Of a stretch of 26,365 nt of DNA, positions 1 through 8,410 are shown in pieces. The notes below the pieces were generated by a model. The model saw only the letters and a list, made by a program, of their open reading frames with translations. It was not told the origin of the DNA and searched no databases. The translations under genes and the position numbers were made by a program. Origin of the DNA: Rhodospirillales bacterium (GTDB lineage Bacteria; Pseudomonadota; Alphaproteobacteria; Acetobacterales; Acetobacteraceae); the NCBI GenBank assembly GCA_028866335.1, contig JAGWIL010000007.1, forward strand, positions 1-26,365, given 5' to 3'. The stretch's first letter is position 1. Each line of letters begins with the position of its first letter.

Positions 1-198
1 CCTCTCATCGACAATGATGCGCTGCCCTTCGGCGGCTGGAAGAAATCCGGAATTGGTCGCGAACTCTCGCGGCTCGGGCTCGACACCTTCCGCCGCTCGA
101 AGATGGTCATCATCGACCACAAGCCGGAGCGCCAGGGCTGGTGGTACCCTTATCCGGATGAGTGGTTCTACGAGGCCGGCGGACGCAAGCACGCCTGA
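1..198 (+). CDS. Aldehyde dehydrogenase family protein, C-terminal end (partial)
   Basis: The window opens inside this gene, and only the last 65 residues are visible before the TGA stop. They include the FGGWKKSGIGRE stretch, which is the conserved C-terminal region of NAD(P)-dependent aldehyde dehydrogenases (oxidation of an aldehyde to the acid in the cytoplasm; this segment helps form the oligomerisation and substrate pocket edge). The tail is rich in Trp, Tyr and Pro (GWWYPYPDEWFYEAGG). The catalytic Cys and Glu lie upstream of the window, so the substrate cannot be judged. No operon partner follows directly; the next 270 bp hold a decayed gene fragment and a promoter. Confidence 0.85.
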   Translation, partial: PLIDNDALPFGGWKKSGIGRELSRLGLDTFRRSKMVIIDHKPERQGWWYPYPDEWFYEAGGRKHA

Positions 199-252
199 AG
201 CTAGGTTTGGTCACGGGCGCACCCGTCGCTTCGGACTATCCAGCTTGGAACG

Positions 253-342
253 ATCGCCCTGGTCAGGCCGCTCACCCGTGCGCTTGATGTACCGGTGGTC
301 GCCGCCGGCGGGTTGATGGATGGCGCCGGCATCGCGGCGGCC
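253..342 (+). pseudogene. Nitronate monooxygenase remnant
   Basis: One reading frame encodes about 30 residues containing VPVVAAGGLMDGAGIAAA, which closely matches the phosphate/FMN-binding motif of nitronate monooxygenases (2-nitropropane dioxygenase family; usual form PVIAAGGIxDGxGxAAAL). No start codon, no recognisable sequence upstream, and a break in similarity directly after AAA show that this is a scrap of a gene of roughly 320 codons. The same frame continues to the stop at 457-459 without further family resemblance. It lies between the aldehyde dehydrogenase and the ECF41 promoter, so a past deletion probably brought those two units together. Confidence 0.6.
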
Positions 343-406
343 CGCAACTCGAAACGCCCTGCTAAGATGATACGAAAGCAGACACGCCGATCGAGTAAAG
401 AAGCCT

Positions 407-433
407 TGTCACATTCACCGGGGCTGCCTCGTC
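407..433 (+). promoter_or_regulatory. ECF41-type sigma factor promoter
   Basis: The sequence TGTCACA (407-413) is followed after exactly 16 bases by CGTC (430-433). From established knowledge, TGTCACA-N16-CGTC is the promoter signature recognised by ECF41 sigma factors, usually placed upstream of the carboxymuconolactone decarboxylase/oxidoreductase/epimerase-type partner gene. Here it stands 33 bases before the start of such a partner, whose operon also encodes an ECF41 factor, so positive autoregulation of the two-gene operon is the natural reading. Confidence 0.85.
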
Positions 434-466
434 CTATGTGCGTGAACCGGAATAAGGAGTAACACC

Positions 467-910
467 GTGGAATCCCGCATCGATTATTTTGCAGCAGCGC
501 CCGAGGTCATGAAAGCAATGCTGGCGCTTGAGAAGGCTGTGGCGACCTCGGGCCTGGAGAAGAACTTGATCGAGCTGGTCAAGACTCGCGCGTCCCAGAT
601 CAATGGCTGCGCCTTTTGCATTGATATGCACACAAGGGACGCCATGAAGGGCGGCGAGACGGCGACCCGTCTGCTTCTGCTCGACGCCTGGCGCGAGGCC
701 CCGTTTTACAGCCCGCGTGAACGGGCGGCTTTGGCCTGGACCGAGGCGCTGACGCTCATTTCTGAAACTCATGCCCCGGATGAGGACTGGGGCGCCTTGA
801 AGGCTGAATTTTCCGAGGCGGAGATCGTGAAGGTGTCTCTGCTCATCGCGACCATCAACGCCTGGAACCGACTGGCCATCGGCTTCCGCGCGGTGCCCAC
901 GGGCAAATAG
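467..910 (+). CDS. Carboxymuconolactone decarboxylase/AhpD-like protein, ECF41 partner
   Basis: This 147-residue protein is of the AhpD-like carboxymuconolactone decarboxylase family. It has the redox motif CxxCxxxH (Cys48, Cys51, His55 in GCAFCIDMH), which in AhpD relatives supports peroxidase or disulfide chemistry; true decarboxylases lack this Cys pair, so an antioxidant-type role is more likely than aromatic catabolism. The GTG start is chosen because TAAGGAG lies 7 bases upstream. The gene is followed after one base by the sigma factor gene, and is preceded by an ECF41 promoter, which fits the known association of ECF41 factors with such proteins. Its physiological substrate is unknown. 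Confidence 0.9.
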   Translation: MESRIDYFAAAPEVMKAMLALEKAVATSGLEKNLIELVKTRASQINGCAFCIDMHTRDAMKGGETATRLLLLDAWREAPFYSPRERAALAWTEALTLISETHAPDEDWGALKAEFSEAEIVKVSLLIATINAWNRLAIGFRAVPTGK

Positions 911-911
911 C

Positions 912-1793
912 ATGACAGATGCGGCGGCGGACTTTCTTTCGCATCGGGCGGCCCTGGTCGGTCTCGCCTACCGGATGACAGGCTCGCGCGCCACAGCCGA
1001 GGACATAGCGCAGGAGGTCTTCCTCCGCTGGGAAGGGGTGGAGCAGGCAGAAATCTTGCTCCCCCGCGCCTGGCTGATGAAAGCGGCGGCGCGGCTGGCC
1101 CTTGATCACTTGAAATCGGCTCAGGTTCGGCGGGAAACCTATGTCGGCCCTTGGCTGCCGGAGCCCGTGTTAGAAGAACAGGTTGCGCCGCAGGAGGAAG
1201 CCTGGGCGCGGGCCGAGAGCGTGTCACTTGCCTTTCTTCTCACCCTTGAGCGGCTTTCGCCGCCGGAGCGGGCCACTTTCATCCTGCATGATCTGTTCGA
1301 CATGCCGTTCAACGAGCTGGCACCCCTTCTCCACAAATCCGAGGCAGCGTGCCGGCAATTGGCGGTACGTACCCGCCAGCGCCTTGGCGAATCCATGCCG
1401 CGGCACAAGGTTTCGGAGGCGGACGGTGCACGGTTGGCGAGAGCCTTTCTGGCCGCTACCCAGACCGGAGATGAGGTAGCCCTGCGCGACCTGTTGGCAG
1501 AGGATGTGGTCCTCCATACCGACGGGGGCGGCATCCGCCCGGCGGCTCTCAATCTCATCCATGGCGCCGAGAAAACAGCGCGCATGCTCGCGCGGATTGC
1601 GTTGAAAAAGGTGCGCGCGCCGGTCTCGTTATATTGCGGCCTCATCAACGGCGTGCCTGGGTTCGTCACGAAGGAACCGGATGGCTTACCCCAGGTGACT
1701 GTTTTGGAGATGGAGGACGAGCGCATCACGGCGGTCTACATCATTCGAAATCCCGAAAAGCTAAGAGGGATCGCCGCGGCGCTTGGTCTTTGA
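912..1793 (+). CDS. ECF41-family RNA polymerase sigma factor with SnoaL-like C-terminal domain
   Basis: This 293-residue extracytoplasmic-function sigma factor directs RNA polymerase to a small regulon. Region sigma2 spans about residues 8-75 (with EDIAQEVFLRW), sigma4 about 105-160 (with PPERATFILHDLFDMPFNE and a helix-turn-helix), and a SnoaL/NTF2-like extension about 170-290. All three ECF41 hallmarks are present: WLPEP (81-85) between sigma2 and sigma4, DGGG (204-207) in the extension, and NPEKL (280-284), close to the usual NPDKL, near the C-terminus. In this group the extension acts as a built-in regulator and no anti-sigma factor is needed; none is seen here. The ATG follows the upstream gene by one base. 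The SigJ name is often used for such proteins. Confidence 0.92.
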   Translation: MTDAAADFLSHRAALVGLAYRMTGSRATAEDIAQEVFLRWEGVEQAEILLPRAWLMKAAARLALDHLKSAQVRRETYVGPWLPEPVLEEQVAPQEEAWARAESVSLAFLLTLERLSPPERATFILHDLFDMPFNELAPLLHKSEAACRQLAVRTRQRLGESMPRHKVSEADGARLARAFLAATQTGDEVALRDLLAEDVVLHTDGGGIRPAALNLIHGAEKTARMLARIALKKVRAPVSLYCGLINGVPGFVTKEPDGLPQVTVLEMEDERITAVYIIRNPEKLRGIAAALGL

Positions 1794-1928
1794 TAGTTAA
1801 GAGCCAGGCAAAACGAGATAGAAGCTGGGCAAAATAGCTCATTCAGTGCTGCCTAGCCAGCATGGACGAAGAGCGCTGCTCTGCCAGCGGACAGTTCGAT
1901 GCGGGAAAGGGCCGAAGGCGAGTTCTCA

Positions 1929-1960
1929 GTGATCCGACACAAAAGAGCGAACCGGATCAC
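1929..1960. terminator. Inverted repeat between convergent genes, possible terminator
   Basis: GTGATCCG (1929-1936) and CGGATCAC (1953-1960) form a perfect 8-bp inverted repeat with a 16-base spacer, placed between the convergent ends of the sigma factor gene (+) and a small minus-strand gene. The position suits a two-way terminator, but the loop is long and no run of T follows on either strand. A protein-binding palindrome is possible. No gene is seen in the rest of the gap (1794-1982), which also holds an imperfect tandem repeat around GCCAGGCAAAA/GCTGGGCAAAA (1803-1837). Confidence 0.35.
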
Positions 1961-1982
1961 AAGGCGTCAGCTACCTGGCCAT

Positions 1983-2303
1983 TCAATCCAGGACCGGCTC
2001 TGATAGCGATTTGCACTGCGCCAACAACGCTGCTGCGATTTCTTCCCATTCCGCGTCAAGAGAAGCGTTGAAGAATGGCTTCCGAGCCCGACGATACCAA
2101 TAGGCAGCATTGCTCTCGTCACCTTCCTTGCGATGAAGGTAGGCATGCACCCAGTCTGCGGCGCCCCCTTTATCGGCTTGCGCGGCGGCATGCGCGGCAT
2201 CCCAATCCCCTCTAGCGTCAAACCAAAGAGCTCGAAGGGCGAGGTTGAGGCTTGAAGGTGGCTCGGCGCAGGTAATTGACGCTCGAAAGGTAGTGACATT
2301 CAT
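1983..2303 (-). CDS. Small conserved-type hypothetical protein (106 aa)
   Basis: The protein is soluble, 106 residues, rich in Ala, Trp and Glu, and looks helical. It has a pattern like DWDAAHAAAQ, WVHAYLHRKEGD and AAYWYRRA, which recalls a TPR-like helical hairpin seen in small uncharacterised alphaproteobacterial proteins. The start at 2303 is chosen because AGAGGAG lies 6-7 bases upstream; the longer reading to 2351 lacks such a site. No catalytic motif, signal peptide or membrane segment is visible. It is followed on the opposite strand by the sigma factor gene (convergent) and lies about 250 bp downstream of the methyltransferase gene on the same strand. Function unknown. Confidence 0.75.
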   Translation of the reverse strand: MNVTTFRASITCAEPPSSLNLALRALWFDARGDWDAAHAAAQADKGGAADWVHAYLHRKEGDESNAAYWYRRARKPFFNASLDAEWEEIAAALLAQCKSLSEPVLD

Positions 2304-2549
2304 TGGCTTTCTCCTCTCTCGTTTTCTAAGGCTCGTTTCACCATAAGCCAATGTCGACTTCGCGGACCACTTCGGAGAAAGCCATAGCCTTAGGCAATCG
2401 TTCCTCCTGCAAGCGGTTGGAGAGAAACAATGACATGCGCGTCAGCATAAACGCCTCAAATATATCCAAGAGCGATATACAGCATCAGTTTGGCGCAATT
2501 CAACAGGTACAAAAAATCCAGCAGACCATAAGGCGTGAGGGCTTTGCGT

Positions 2550-3167
2550 CTATTTTTTCCGAAAGATGAGGGCAAGGTTATTTGCGGGCAGGGCAAGCCG
2601 TTCAGAGAGCTCAAGGTTATGCTGGGCGGCGAGTGAGGCGACTTCGTCCAAACTGCGGAGTCCCCAAGCCGGGTTTCGCGCCTTGAGATCAAGGTCAAAT
2701 GCCAGGTTGCTGGGTGCCGTCTCGATGCCTGACTCGATGTACGGGCCATAGAGGAACAGCACGCCGTCAGTCCTCAGCAGGCGGCATGCGCCAGCCATCA
2801 GTCCTTGGGTTGCCGCCCAGGGTGAGATATGGATCATATTGATATTAACGATCGCATCCGCCCGATCGACCGGCCATAGCTCTGGATACGACGCATCGAG
2901 TCGCAATGGGGGCAGCAAGTTGGGTAGTGCCGCTTGATCCCGCCAAGCTGCTATACTGGCAAGGACGCTGGTGTCCGCATCAGTCGGTTGCCACTGCAGG
3001 TGGGGCAAGGCGGCAGCGTTGTAGACAGCGTGCTCACCCGCCCCCGAAGCAATTTCAAGCACAAACCCCTTATGCGGCAGGCGTGGCTTCAGTACCGCTA
3101 GGATTGGATCGCGGTTGCGGGCGGTTGCCGGTGAGGTTCGAGCCTCTTGGGGAAACGAGTTGGACAT
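2550..3167 (-). CDS. DUF938 family SAM-dependent methyltransferase-like protein
   Basis: The 205-residue product has the Rossmann-fold S-adenosylmethionine pocket: VLEIASGAGEHAVYNAAALP (motif I with the DUF938-specific GEHAVY), then QPTDAD (motif II acidic end), and INMIHISPW followed by LFLYGPY further on. These are hallmarks of the DUF938 family, whose methyl acceptor is not established. The start at 3167 (MSNSFPQ) matches the family N-terminus; a GTG at 3203 would add 12 residues, and neither start has a strong ribosome binding site. The gene is monocistronic as far as can be seen, with 246 bp to the next gene on its strand. Confidence 0.88.
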   Translation of the reverse strand: MSNSFPQEARTSPATARNRDPILAVLKPRLPHKGFVLEIASGAGEHAVYNAAALPHLQWQPTDADTSVLASIAAWRDQAALPNLLPPLRLDASYPELWPVDRADAIVNINMIHISPWAATQGLMAGACRLLRTDGVLFLYGPYIESGIETAPSNLAFDLDLKARNPAWGLRSLDEVASLAAQHNLELSERLALPANNLALIFRKK

Positions 3168-3752
3168 GCGGCGCAGACTAGCGACACGAGTGAAAGATTG
3201 CACACAGTCGACTGCGGGCCGAGAGCGGAAGGGCGGCTTCGTAAGTTAACACCAGGAAAAGCAGACGTTATACTGGAACACGCCGCCGGTAGTCCGGAGC
3301 CATCGCTTGTTCCGCGGCCAGTCGGCAGAAGCCCTCTTTTGAGTGGACCATCGATCATCCTCCCATCCCAATCCGGGCGCCACTAGATGATTATCCTTAT
3401 GCCGTCCACCTTGTCAGAAGAGTCGGCGCGCAACATTCCCGGCGCGATTCTACAGGTCTTGCCCTATGGCGGCATACGGTTTCCATCTGTGAGCCGGAGA
3501 GCTTTGAGAAAGCCCTAATCAGCTTCCTAGGATAATGAAGTCTTCAGCTCCCTCAATGGCTTGATGAATCCGCGTAGACGGGAAACAAACCGTTTCGAGA
3601 GGCCGAACGGCTAATCTACCGCCGGTAGCTACAGACTCGCTTGACATACGCCTTCGCGAGGCGCCAGATCAGCACAACGAAGGTTTTGTTGTACTGCGGC
3701 TGTGGCCGCAACTCGTTGGTTTCTAAACAACCTGCCGAGACGGACACGGACC
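3168..3752. other. Intergenic region upstream of the nuo operon, no convincing gene
   Basis: No open frame here has codon use or motifs that I would defend. Two small hairpins are visible: GAAAC-N5-GTTTC (3582-3596) and CTACC-GCC-GGTAG (3616-3628). A perfect TTGACA lies at 3641-3646, but the -10 positions 17-18 bases downstream are poor (CCAGAT or CAGATC), so it is only a weak candidate promoter for nuoA, whose start is about 80 bases further on. Being the only sizeable gap before a 14.5-kb operon, this region very probably contains the main nuo promoter and any regulator sites. Confidence 0.5.
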
Positions 3753-4151
3753 ATGGAGGATACGACCCATTATTGGGTTTTGCTGGTGTATGCCCTTGCC
3801 GTGATCGGTTTGGTCGCGGGTATGATTGGCGCGTCTTTTTTTCTTGGCCAGCGACACCTTAAACGAGCCACCCGCGAGCCGTTCGAGTCCGGGATCGTTC
3901 CGGTTGGCTACGCGCGGTTCCGGTTGCCGGTCCAGTTCTTCTTGGTCGCTATGTTCTTCGTGATTTTCGATCTCGAAGCGGCTTTCCTCTACGCCTGGGC
4001 CACCGCCGTGCGGGAAACGGGGTGGAGCGGCTATGCTGTGATTCTGGTTTTCATTCTCGCTCTGCTCGCCGCCTTGGTTTACCTCTGGCGCGCCCGCGCC
4101 CTCGACTGGGGTCCCCGGCCGAGACCCCTTCCCAGACAAAGGCTTGGTTGA
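3753..4151 (+). CDS. nuoA: NADH-quinone oxidoreductase subunit A
   Basis: NuoA is a small membrane subunit of complex I at the junction between the quinone site and the membrane arm. The 132-residue product has three hydrophobic segments (about residues 8-28, 62-82 and 89-109) and the family signature from FESGIVPVG through RLPVQFFLVAMFFVIFDLEA, whose FDLEA acidic pair lies in the loop/helix linked to proton coupling. The ATG at 3753 gives the normal family length; an upstream in-frame ATG at 3702 would add 17 basic residues foreign to the family. It is the first gene of the nuo operon and is followed after 3 bases by nuoB. Confidence 0.95.
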   Translation: MEDTTHYWVLLVYALAVIGLVAGMIGASFFLGQRHLKRATREPFESGIVPVGYARFRLPVQFFLVAMFFVIFDLEAAFLYAWATAVRETGWSGYAVILVFILALLAALVYLWRARALDWGPRPRPLPRQRLG

Positions 4152-4154
4152 CGC

Positions 4155-4835
4155 ATGCGCTTTTCAATGACGAAGGCAGAGCCCGGACAGCAGGTCTCAA
4201 CCACGGCGCCATATCTGCGCGGCAAGCCGCCCGGCCCGGCCGCCGAGGGCGCAACCTTCACCGAGGCCGTCCGCCGCAACCTCGCACTCACAAAGCTTGA
4301 GGACATGATCGCCTGGGGCCAGAAATACTCAGTCTGGCCCTTCAACTTCGGGCTCTCCTGCTGTTACGTCGAAATGGCCACCGCCTTCACCAGCAAGTTT
4401 GACATTGCCCGCTTCGGCTCCGAGGTGCTGCGCGCCACCCCACGCCAGGCTGACCTGATGGTTATTTCCGGCACGGTATTCGTGAAAATGGCCCCGGTGA
4501 TCAAATGGCTTTACGATCAGATGCTGGAGCCACGCTGGGTAATCTCAATGGGTGCCTGCGCCAATTCCGGTGGCATGTATGATATTTACGCCGTGGTGCA
4601 AGGCGCGGATAGTTTCCTGCCGGTCGATGTTTACGTCCCAGGCTGCCCGCCCCGCCCGGATGCGCTGCTGGAAGGCCTGATGCTGCTGCAACGCTCAATC
4701 GGCACTGACCGAAGGCCGTTGAGCTGGGTGGTGGGGCCGCAGGGCATCGAAAAGCTCGAACGGCCAAGCTTCCGCGACCTCAAACGCGAGGCACGCCGGG
4801 CCGCGACCGATCTGCCTACCCCGGATCACGTATAG
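4155..4835 (+). CDS. nuoB: NADH-quinone oxidoreductase subunit B
   Basis: NuoB carries cluster N2, the terminal [4Fe-4S] centre that hands electrons to quinone at the membrane interface of complex I. The four ligands are visible: tandem Cys69-Cys70 in GLSCCYVEM, Cys135 in [10 protein letters not shown] and Cys164 in VPGCPPRPD. At 226 residues it matches the E. coli form (about 220), including a long N-terminal extension rich in Pro and Gly. The ATG at 4155 is taken; a second ATG 4 codons later is equally possible. It ends 11 bases before nuoCD. Confidence 0.96.
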   Translation: MRFSMTKAEPGQQVSTTAPYLRGKPPGPAAEGATFTEAVRRNLALTKLEDMIAWGQKYSVWPFNFGLSCCYVEMATAFTSKFDIARFGSEVLRATPRQADLMVISGTVFVKMAPVIKWLYDQMLEPRWVISMGACANSGGMYDIYAVVQGADSFLPVDVYVPGCPPRPDALLEGLMLLQRSIGTDRRPLSWVVGPQGIEKLERPSFRDLKREARRAATDLPTPDHV

Positions 4836-4846
4836 GAGCCGCCCGG

Positions 4847-6625
4847 ATGCTGACCGAAGCCGACAGCATCCCGATCACGGACGCCACCCAGACCATGTTG
4901 CGTGATTTGAGCCAGCGTTTCGGCCCAGCGGCGCTCACCGTCCAGAAAACCGCTGACCAAATCCCCACCTTCTGGGTCGAGCGCGGCATGGTGCATGACG
5001 TACTCAAATATCTGCGCAGCGGTGCCGAACGCTCTTTTCGCGTCCTGTATGACCTAACTGCGGTTGATGAGCGCCAGCGCGTGCATCGCGATGGCCTGCC
5101 CACCGCCGATTTCACGGTGGTCTATCACCTGATGTCATTTGCGCGGAACGATGACATCCGCATCAAAGTGCCGCTGCATGAAAGCGCTCTTGAAGTGCTG
5201 ACAGCCTCCGATATCTGGCCGAACGCCAACTGGTACGAGCGCGAGGTATGGGATTTATTCGGCATCCGCTTCGCCGGCCACCCAACCCTGCGCCGCATCA
5301 TGACGCCGCCAACCTGGAACGGCCATCCGCTGCGCAAGGACCATGTCGCGCGCGCCACCGAAATGGACCCTTACGTGCTCACCGAGGAGCGCGAGATTGC
5401 CGAACAGGAGGCATTACGCTTCAAACCCGAGGACTGGGGCATGCAGCGGCGCAGCAAGACAGCCGATTTCATGTTCCTCAATCTCGGCCCCAACCACCCC
5501 AGCGTGCATGGCGTGTTCCGCATCATCCTGCAGCTCGAAGGCGAGGAAATCATCGATGCGGTACCGGAGATCGGCTTTCATCATCGCGGCGCCGAGAAAA
5601 TGGGCGAGCGCCAGACCTGGCACACCTACATCCCCTACACTGACCGCATCGATTATCTCGGCGGGGTGATGAATAATTTTCCCTATGTCATGGCGGTTGA
5701 AAAACTCGCCGGCATAACGGTACCGCCGCGCGCGCAGATGATCCGCATCATGCTGGCCGAATTATTCCGGATGGCGAGTCATCTGGTTTTCTACGGCACA
5801 ATGTCGCAGGATGTCGGTCAACTCTCGCCGGTATTCTACATGTTTGCAGACCGCGAGAGGGTTTTTCACATCATCGAGGCCATTTGTGGCTTTCGTATGC
5901 ACCCGGCTTGGTTCCGCATTGGCGGCGTGGCGGCTGACCTGCCGCAAGGCTGGGACAGGATGATCCGCGATTATCTGGACTACCAGTCCAAGCGCCTCGA
6001 TGAATACCACAAGCTGGTCATGCAGAATCGCATCTTCAAAGCCCGCACAGTCGGCGTCGGCGCCTATACGCTGGAGGAGGCGTATGACTGGGGCGTCACC
6101 GGCCCCGGCCTGCGCGCCTGCGGCCTCGCCTGGGACTACCGCAAACAACGTCCGTATTCGGGTTACGACCAGCTCGATTTTGAAATCCCCACCTGCAATA
6201 ATGGTGATTGTTACGACCGCGTGGTCGTTCATATCGAAGAGATGCGCCAAAGCCTGCGCATCATCCGCCAATGCCTCGAGAACATGCCGCAAGGCCCATA
6301 CCGCTCGGCGCATAAACTCGCGACACCGCCGCTGCGCGACAATACGATGCACGACATCGAAACCCTGATCACGCATTTTCTCAATACCAGCTGGGGGCCG
6401 GTGCTGCCACCGGGAGAAGCCATGGTCAGCATCGAGGCCACCAAGGGCATCAACGGCTATTATCTCACCGCCGATGGCGGCAGCGTCTCCTACCGCACCC
6501 GTATCCGCACACCCTCTTTCCCGCATCTGCAGATGATCCCGCTGATCAGCCGCGGCGCCTATGTCGCTGATCTGATCGCAATCCTCGGCAGCATTGATTT
6601 CGTGATGGCCGATGTCGACCGCTGA
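4847..6625 (+). CDS. nuoCD: NADH-quinone oxidoreductase fused subunits C and D
   Basis: One 592-residue chain joins the NuoC domain (about 1-180, 30-kDa subunit, signature [18 protein letters not shown] at 129-146) to the NuoD domain (about 205-592, 49-kDa subunit). NuoD begins with [13 protein letters not shown] (210-222), whose His217 and His221 region lines the quinone cavity; the C-terminal half descends from [NiFe]-hydrogenase large subunits but has lost the metal Cys residues. Together they build the peripheral-arm base that contacts NuoB and NuoH. The fusion is characteristic of the E. coli-type complex I, while most alphaproteobacteria have separate nuoC and nuoD genes. The last 14 bases overlap nuoE. 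Confidence 0.96.
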   Translation: MLTEADSIPITDATQTMLRDLSQRFGPAALTVQKTADQIPTFWVERGMVHDVLKYLRSGAERSFRVLYDLTAVDERQRVHRDGLPTADFTVVYHLMSFARNDDIRIKVPLHESALEVLTASDIWPNANWYEREVWDLFGIRFAGHPTLRRIMTPPTWNGHPLRKDHVARATEMDPYVLTEEREIAEQEALRFKPEDWGMQRRSKTADFMFLNLGPNHPSVHGVFRIILQLEGEEIIDAVPEIGFHHRGAEKMGERQTWHTYIPYTDRIDYLGGVMNNFPYVMAVEKLAGITVPPRAQMIRIMLAELFRMASHLVFYGTMSQDVGQLSPVFYMFADRERVFHIIEAICGFRMHPAWFRIGGVAADLPQGWDRMIRDYLDYQSKRLDEYHKLVMQNRIFKARTVGVGAYTLEEAYDWGVTGPGLRACGLAWDYRKQRPYSGYDQLDFEIPTCNNGDCYDRVVVHIEEMRQSLRIIRQCLENMPQGPYRSAHKLATPPLRDNTMHDIETLITHFLNTSWGPVLPPGEAMVSIEATKGINGYYLTADGGSVSYRTRIRTPSFPHLQMIPLISRGAYVADLIAILGSIDFVMADVDR

Positions 6626-7112
6626 ACAATCCCCCTCATCGGATGCACCGCTGGAGGCCGCTCTGCGGGAGGACATCATCGTCCTCGCGCACCATGCCGA
6701 ATATAAGCGCGCGGCCGGAACCGATGCGCTGAAACTGGTGCAGAAGCGCTTCGGCTATGTCTCAGACCGCCATCTTTCCGAAGTCGCGGCACTGCTGGAG
6801 ATGACACCGGCGGAGCTTGATGCCGTCGCCACCTTCTATAATCTCATCTTCCGCCGCCCGGTCGGCCGCCATGTCATCCTGCTATGCGACAGCGTGGCCT
6901 GCTGGGTGATGGGGGCTGGCGCCGCCCGCGCGCAAATCCGCGATCGGCTGGGGATCAAACCCGGTGAGACGACAGCAGATGGCCGCTTCACGTTGCTGCC
7001 GATTGTCTGCCTCGGCCATTGCGACCACGCGCCTGCGATGATGGTGGATGACGACCAGCACGGCAATCTCGACGCCGCCAAACTTGATGCCATTCTGGAG
7101 CAGTACCGGTGA
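6612..7112 (+). CDS. nuoE: NADH-quinone oxidoreductase subunit E
   Basis: NuoE holds the [2Fe-2S] cluster N1a of the NADH-dehydrogenase module and works with NuoF and NuoG. The thioredoxin-like domain supplies Cys92, Cys97 (CDSVAC), Cys133 and Cys137 (CLGHC), the same spacing and even the same numbering as in E. coli. Length is 166 residues (E. coli 166). The ATG at 6612 lies inside the end of nuoCD, giving a 14-base overlap; the nuoF GTG in turn overlaps the nuoE stop, so translation of these genes is probably coupled. Confidence 0.95.
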   Translation: MSTAEQSPSSDAPLEAALREDIIVLAHHAEYKRAAGTDALKLVQKRFGYVSDRHLSEVAALLEMTPAELDAVATFYNLIFRRPVGRHVILLCDSVACWVMGAGAARAQIRDRLGIKPGETTADGRFTLLPIVCLGHCDHAPAMMVDDDQHGNLDAAKLDAILEQYR

Positions 7113-8410
7113 GCATGACGGACAGACCCCTCACCGCATTGCTGCAACCGGACGGCCTGCCGCTTGACATCACCGGCTATGAGCGCAAAGGCGGCTATCA
7201 GGCCATGCGCAAGGCCCTGAAAATGGCGCCAGAGGCCATCATCACCGAGGTCAAACGCTCGCGGCTGCGTGGCCGCGGCGGCGGCGGATTTTCCACCGGG
7301 CGCAAATGGGAGGCCGTGCCGCAAGGTGAAGGCTCGCCCAGCCAGCGTTATCTCGTGGTCAATGGCGATGAAATGGAGCCGGGTAGCTTCAAGGACCGGC
7401 TTCTGTTCGAACAGACGCCGCACCAGATGATCGAATCCGTGATTATCAGCGCCTTCGCGATCCAGGCCAGCATCGCTTATATTTTCGTGCGCGGCGAATA
7501 TGTGCTCTCGATCGACCGGCTGAACCGCGCGGCGGCCGAGGCCGAGGCCAAGGGCTATCTCGGTGCCAACATACTCGGCTCCGGCTTCGGGCTCACCATT
7601 TATGTTCATGCCAGCGGCGGGCGCTATATTTGCGGCGAATCAAGCTCCCTGCTCACAGCCCTTGAAGGCCGCCGCCCGATCCCGCGCTCACGGCCGCCGC
7701 GCTCGGCGCAAAGCGGGCTCTGGGGCAAGCCCAGTGTTGTCAATAATGTCGAGACCTTATGCAATGTGCCGCATATTATCGAACGCGGCGCTGACTGGTT
7801 TCTCAGCCTCAGCCTTGGCGCTGACGGCGGCACCAAACTCTACGGCATGAGCGGCCGGGTAAAACGGCCGGGGTTGTGGGAATTGCCGCTCGGCACCACG
7901 CTGGTTGAACTCCTTGAGGAACATGCCGGCGGCATGAAAGAGGGCTATGAATGCCGGGCGGTGCTCCCGGGCGGCGCCTCCACCTCCTTCATCATGCGCG
8001 ATGATTTTGATGTCGCGATGGATTTCACCTCGGTGCAGAGCGTCGGCAGCTCGGTCGGCACCGGCAACATCACGGTGCTTGATAATCGGCGCTGCCCGGT
8101 CGGCATGCTGCGCAACCTCGAACATTTCTTCGCCCAGGAATCATGCGGCTTCTGTACACCCTGCCGCGACGGCCTGCCCTGGGTGGAACGGATTCTGGCC
8201 GCGATTGAAGCTGGCGAGGGTTATATGGATGATCTCGACACGCTCGCCCGGCATGTTAAATTCCTCGGTCCCAACTGCACCTTCTGCGACCTGGCGCCCG
8301 GCGCGATGCAGCCGCTGGCCAGCGGATTGAAATATTTTCGCGCCGAATTTGAACAGCATATTCGTGAAAAATGCTGTCCCTGGCATGATACCGAGGAGCA
8401 CTGGGCATGA
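7109..8410 (+). CDS. nuoF: NADH-quinone oxidoreductase subunit F (NADH- and FMN-binding)
   Basis: NuoF is the entry point of complex I: it oxidises NADH through FMN and passes electrons to [4Fe-4S] cluster N3. The glycine-rich nucleotide loop GRGGGGFSTGRKW (55-67) and the FMN-site stretch with NGDEMEPGSFKDR are intact. The N3 ligands are Cys346, Cys349, Cys352 (CGFCTPC) and Cys390 (in CTFCDLAPGA). Length is 433 residues (E. coli 445). The GTG at 7109 overlaps the nuoE stop as GTGA with a CTGGAG 8 bases upstream; the ATG two codons on (7115) is an alternative. It overlaps nuoG by ATGA. Confidence 0.95.
   Translation: MSMTDRPLTALLQPDGLPLDITGYERKGGYQAMRKALKMAPEAIITEVKRSRLRGRGGGGFSTGRKWEAVPQGEGSPSQRYLVVNGDEMEPGSFKDRLLFEQTPHQMIESVIISAFAIQASIAYIFVRGEYVLSIDRLNRAAAEAEAKGYLGANILGSGFGLTIYVHASGGRYICGESSSLLTALEGRRPIPRSRPPRSAQSGLWGKPSVVNNVETLCNVPHIIERGADWFLSLSLGADGGTKLYGMSGRVKRPGLWELPLGTTLVELLEEHAGGMKEGYECRAVLPGGASTSFIMRDDFDVAMDFTSVQSVGSSVGTGNITVLDNRRCPVGMLRNLEHFFAQESCGFCTPCRDGLPWVERILAAIEAGEGYMDDLDTLARHVKFLGPNCTFCDLAPGAMQPLASGLKYFRAEFEQHIREKCCPWHDTEEHWA

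Noticed and set aside
3340..3352. TGAGTGGACCA, similar to TGAGTGGTCCA at the edge of the IS3 copy (25510-25520)
   Set aside because: Ten of eleven bases match, but nothing else of the element is present near 3340; too short to call an insertion-sequence scar.
3641..3670. TTGACA as a main nuo promoter
   Set aside because: The -35 box is perfect but the -10 matches only 2 of 6 bases, so it is mentioned only in the intergenic entry.
5762..6679. Minus-strand open frame of 305 codons opposite nuoCD
   Set aside because: GC-rich antisense shadow of the NuoD domain; composition (His, Asp, Ala) is typical of such shadows.
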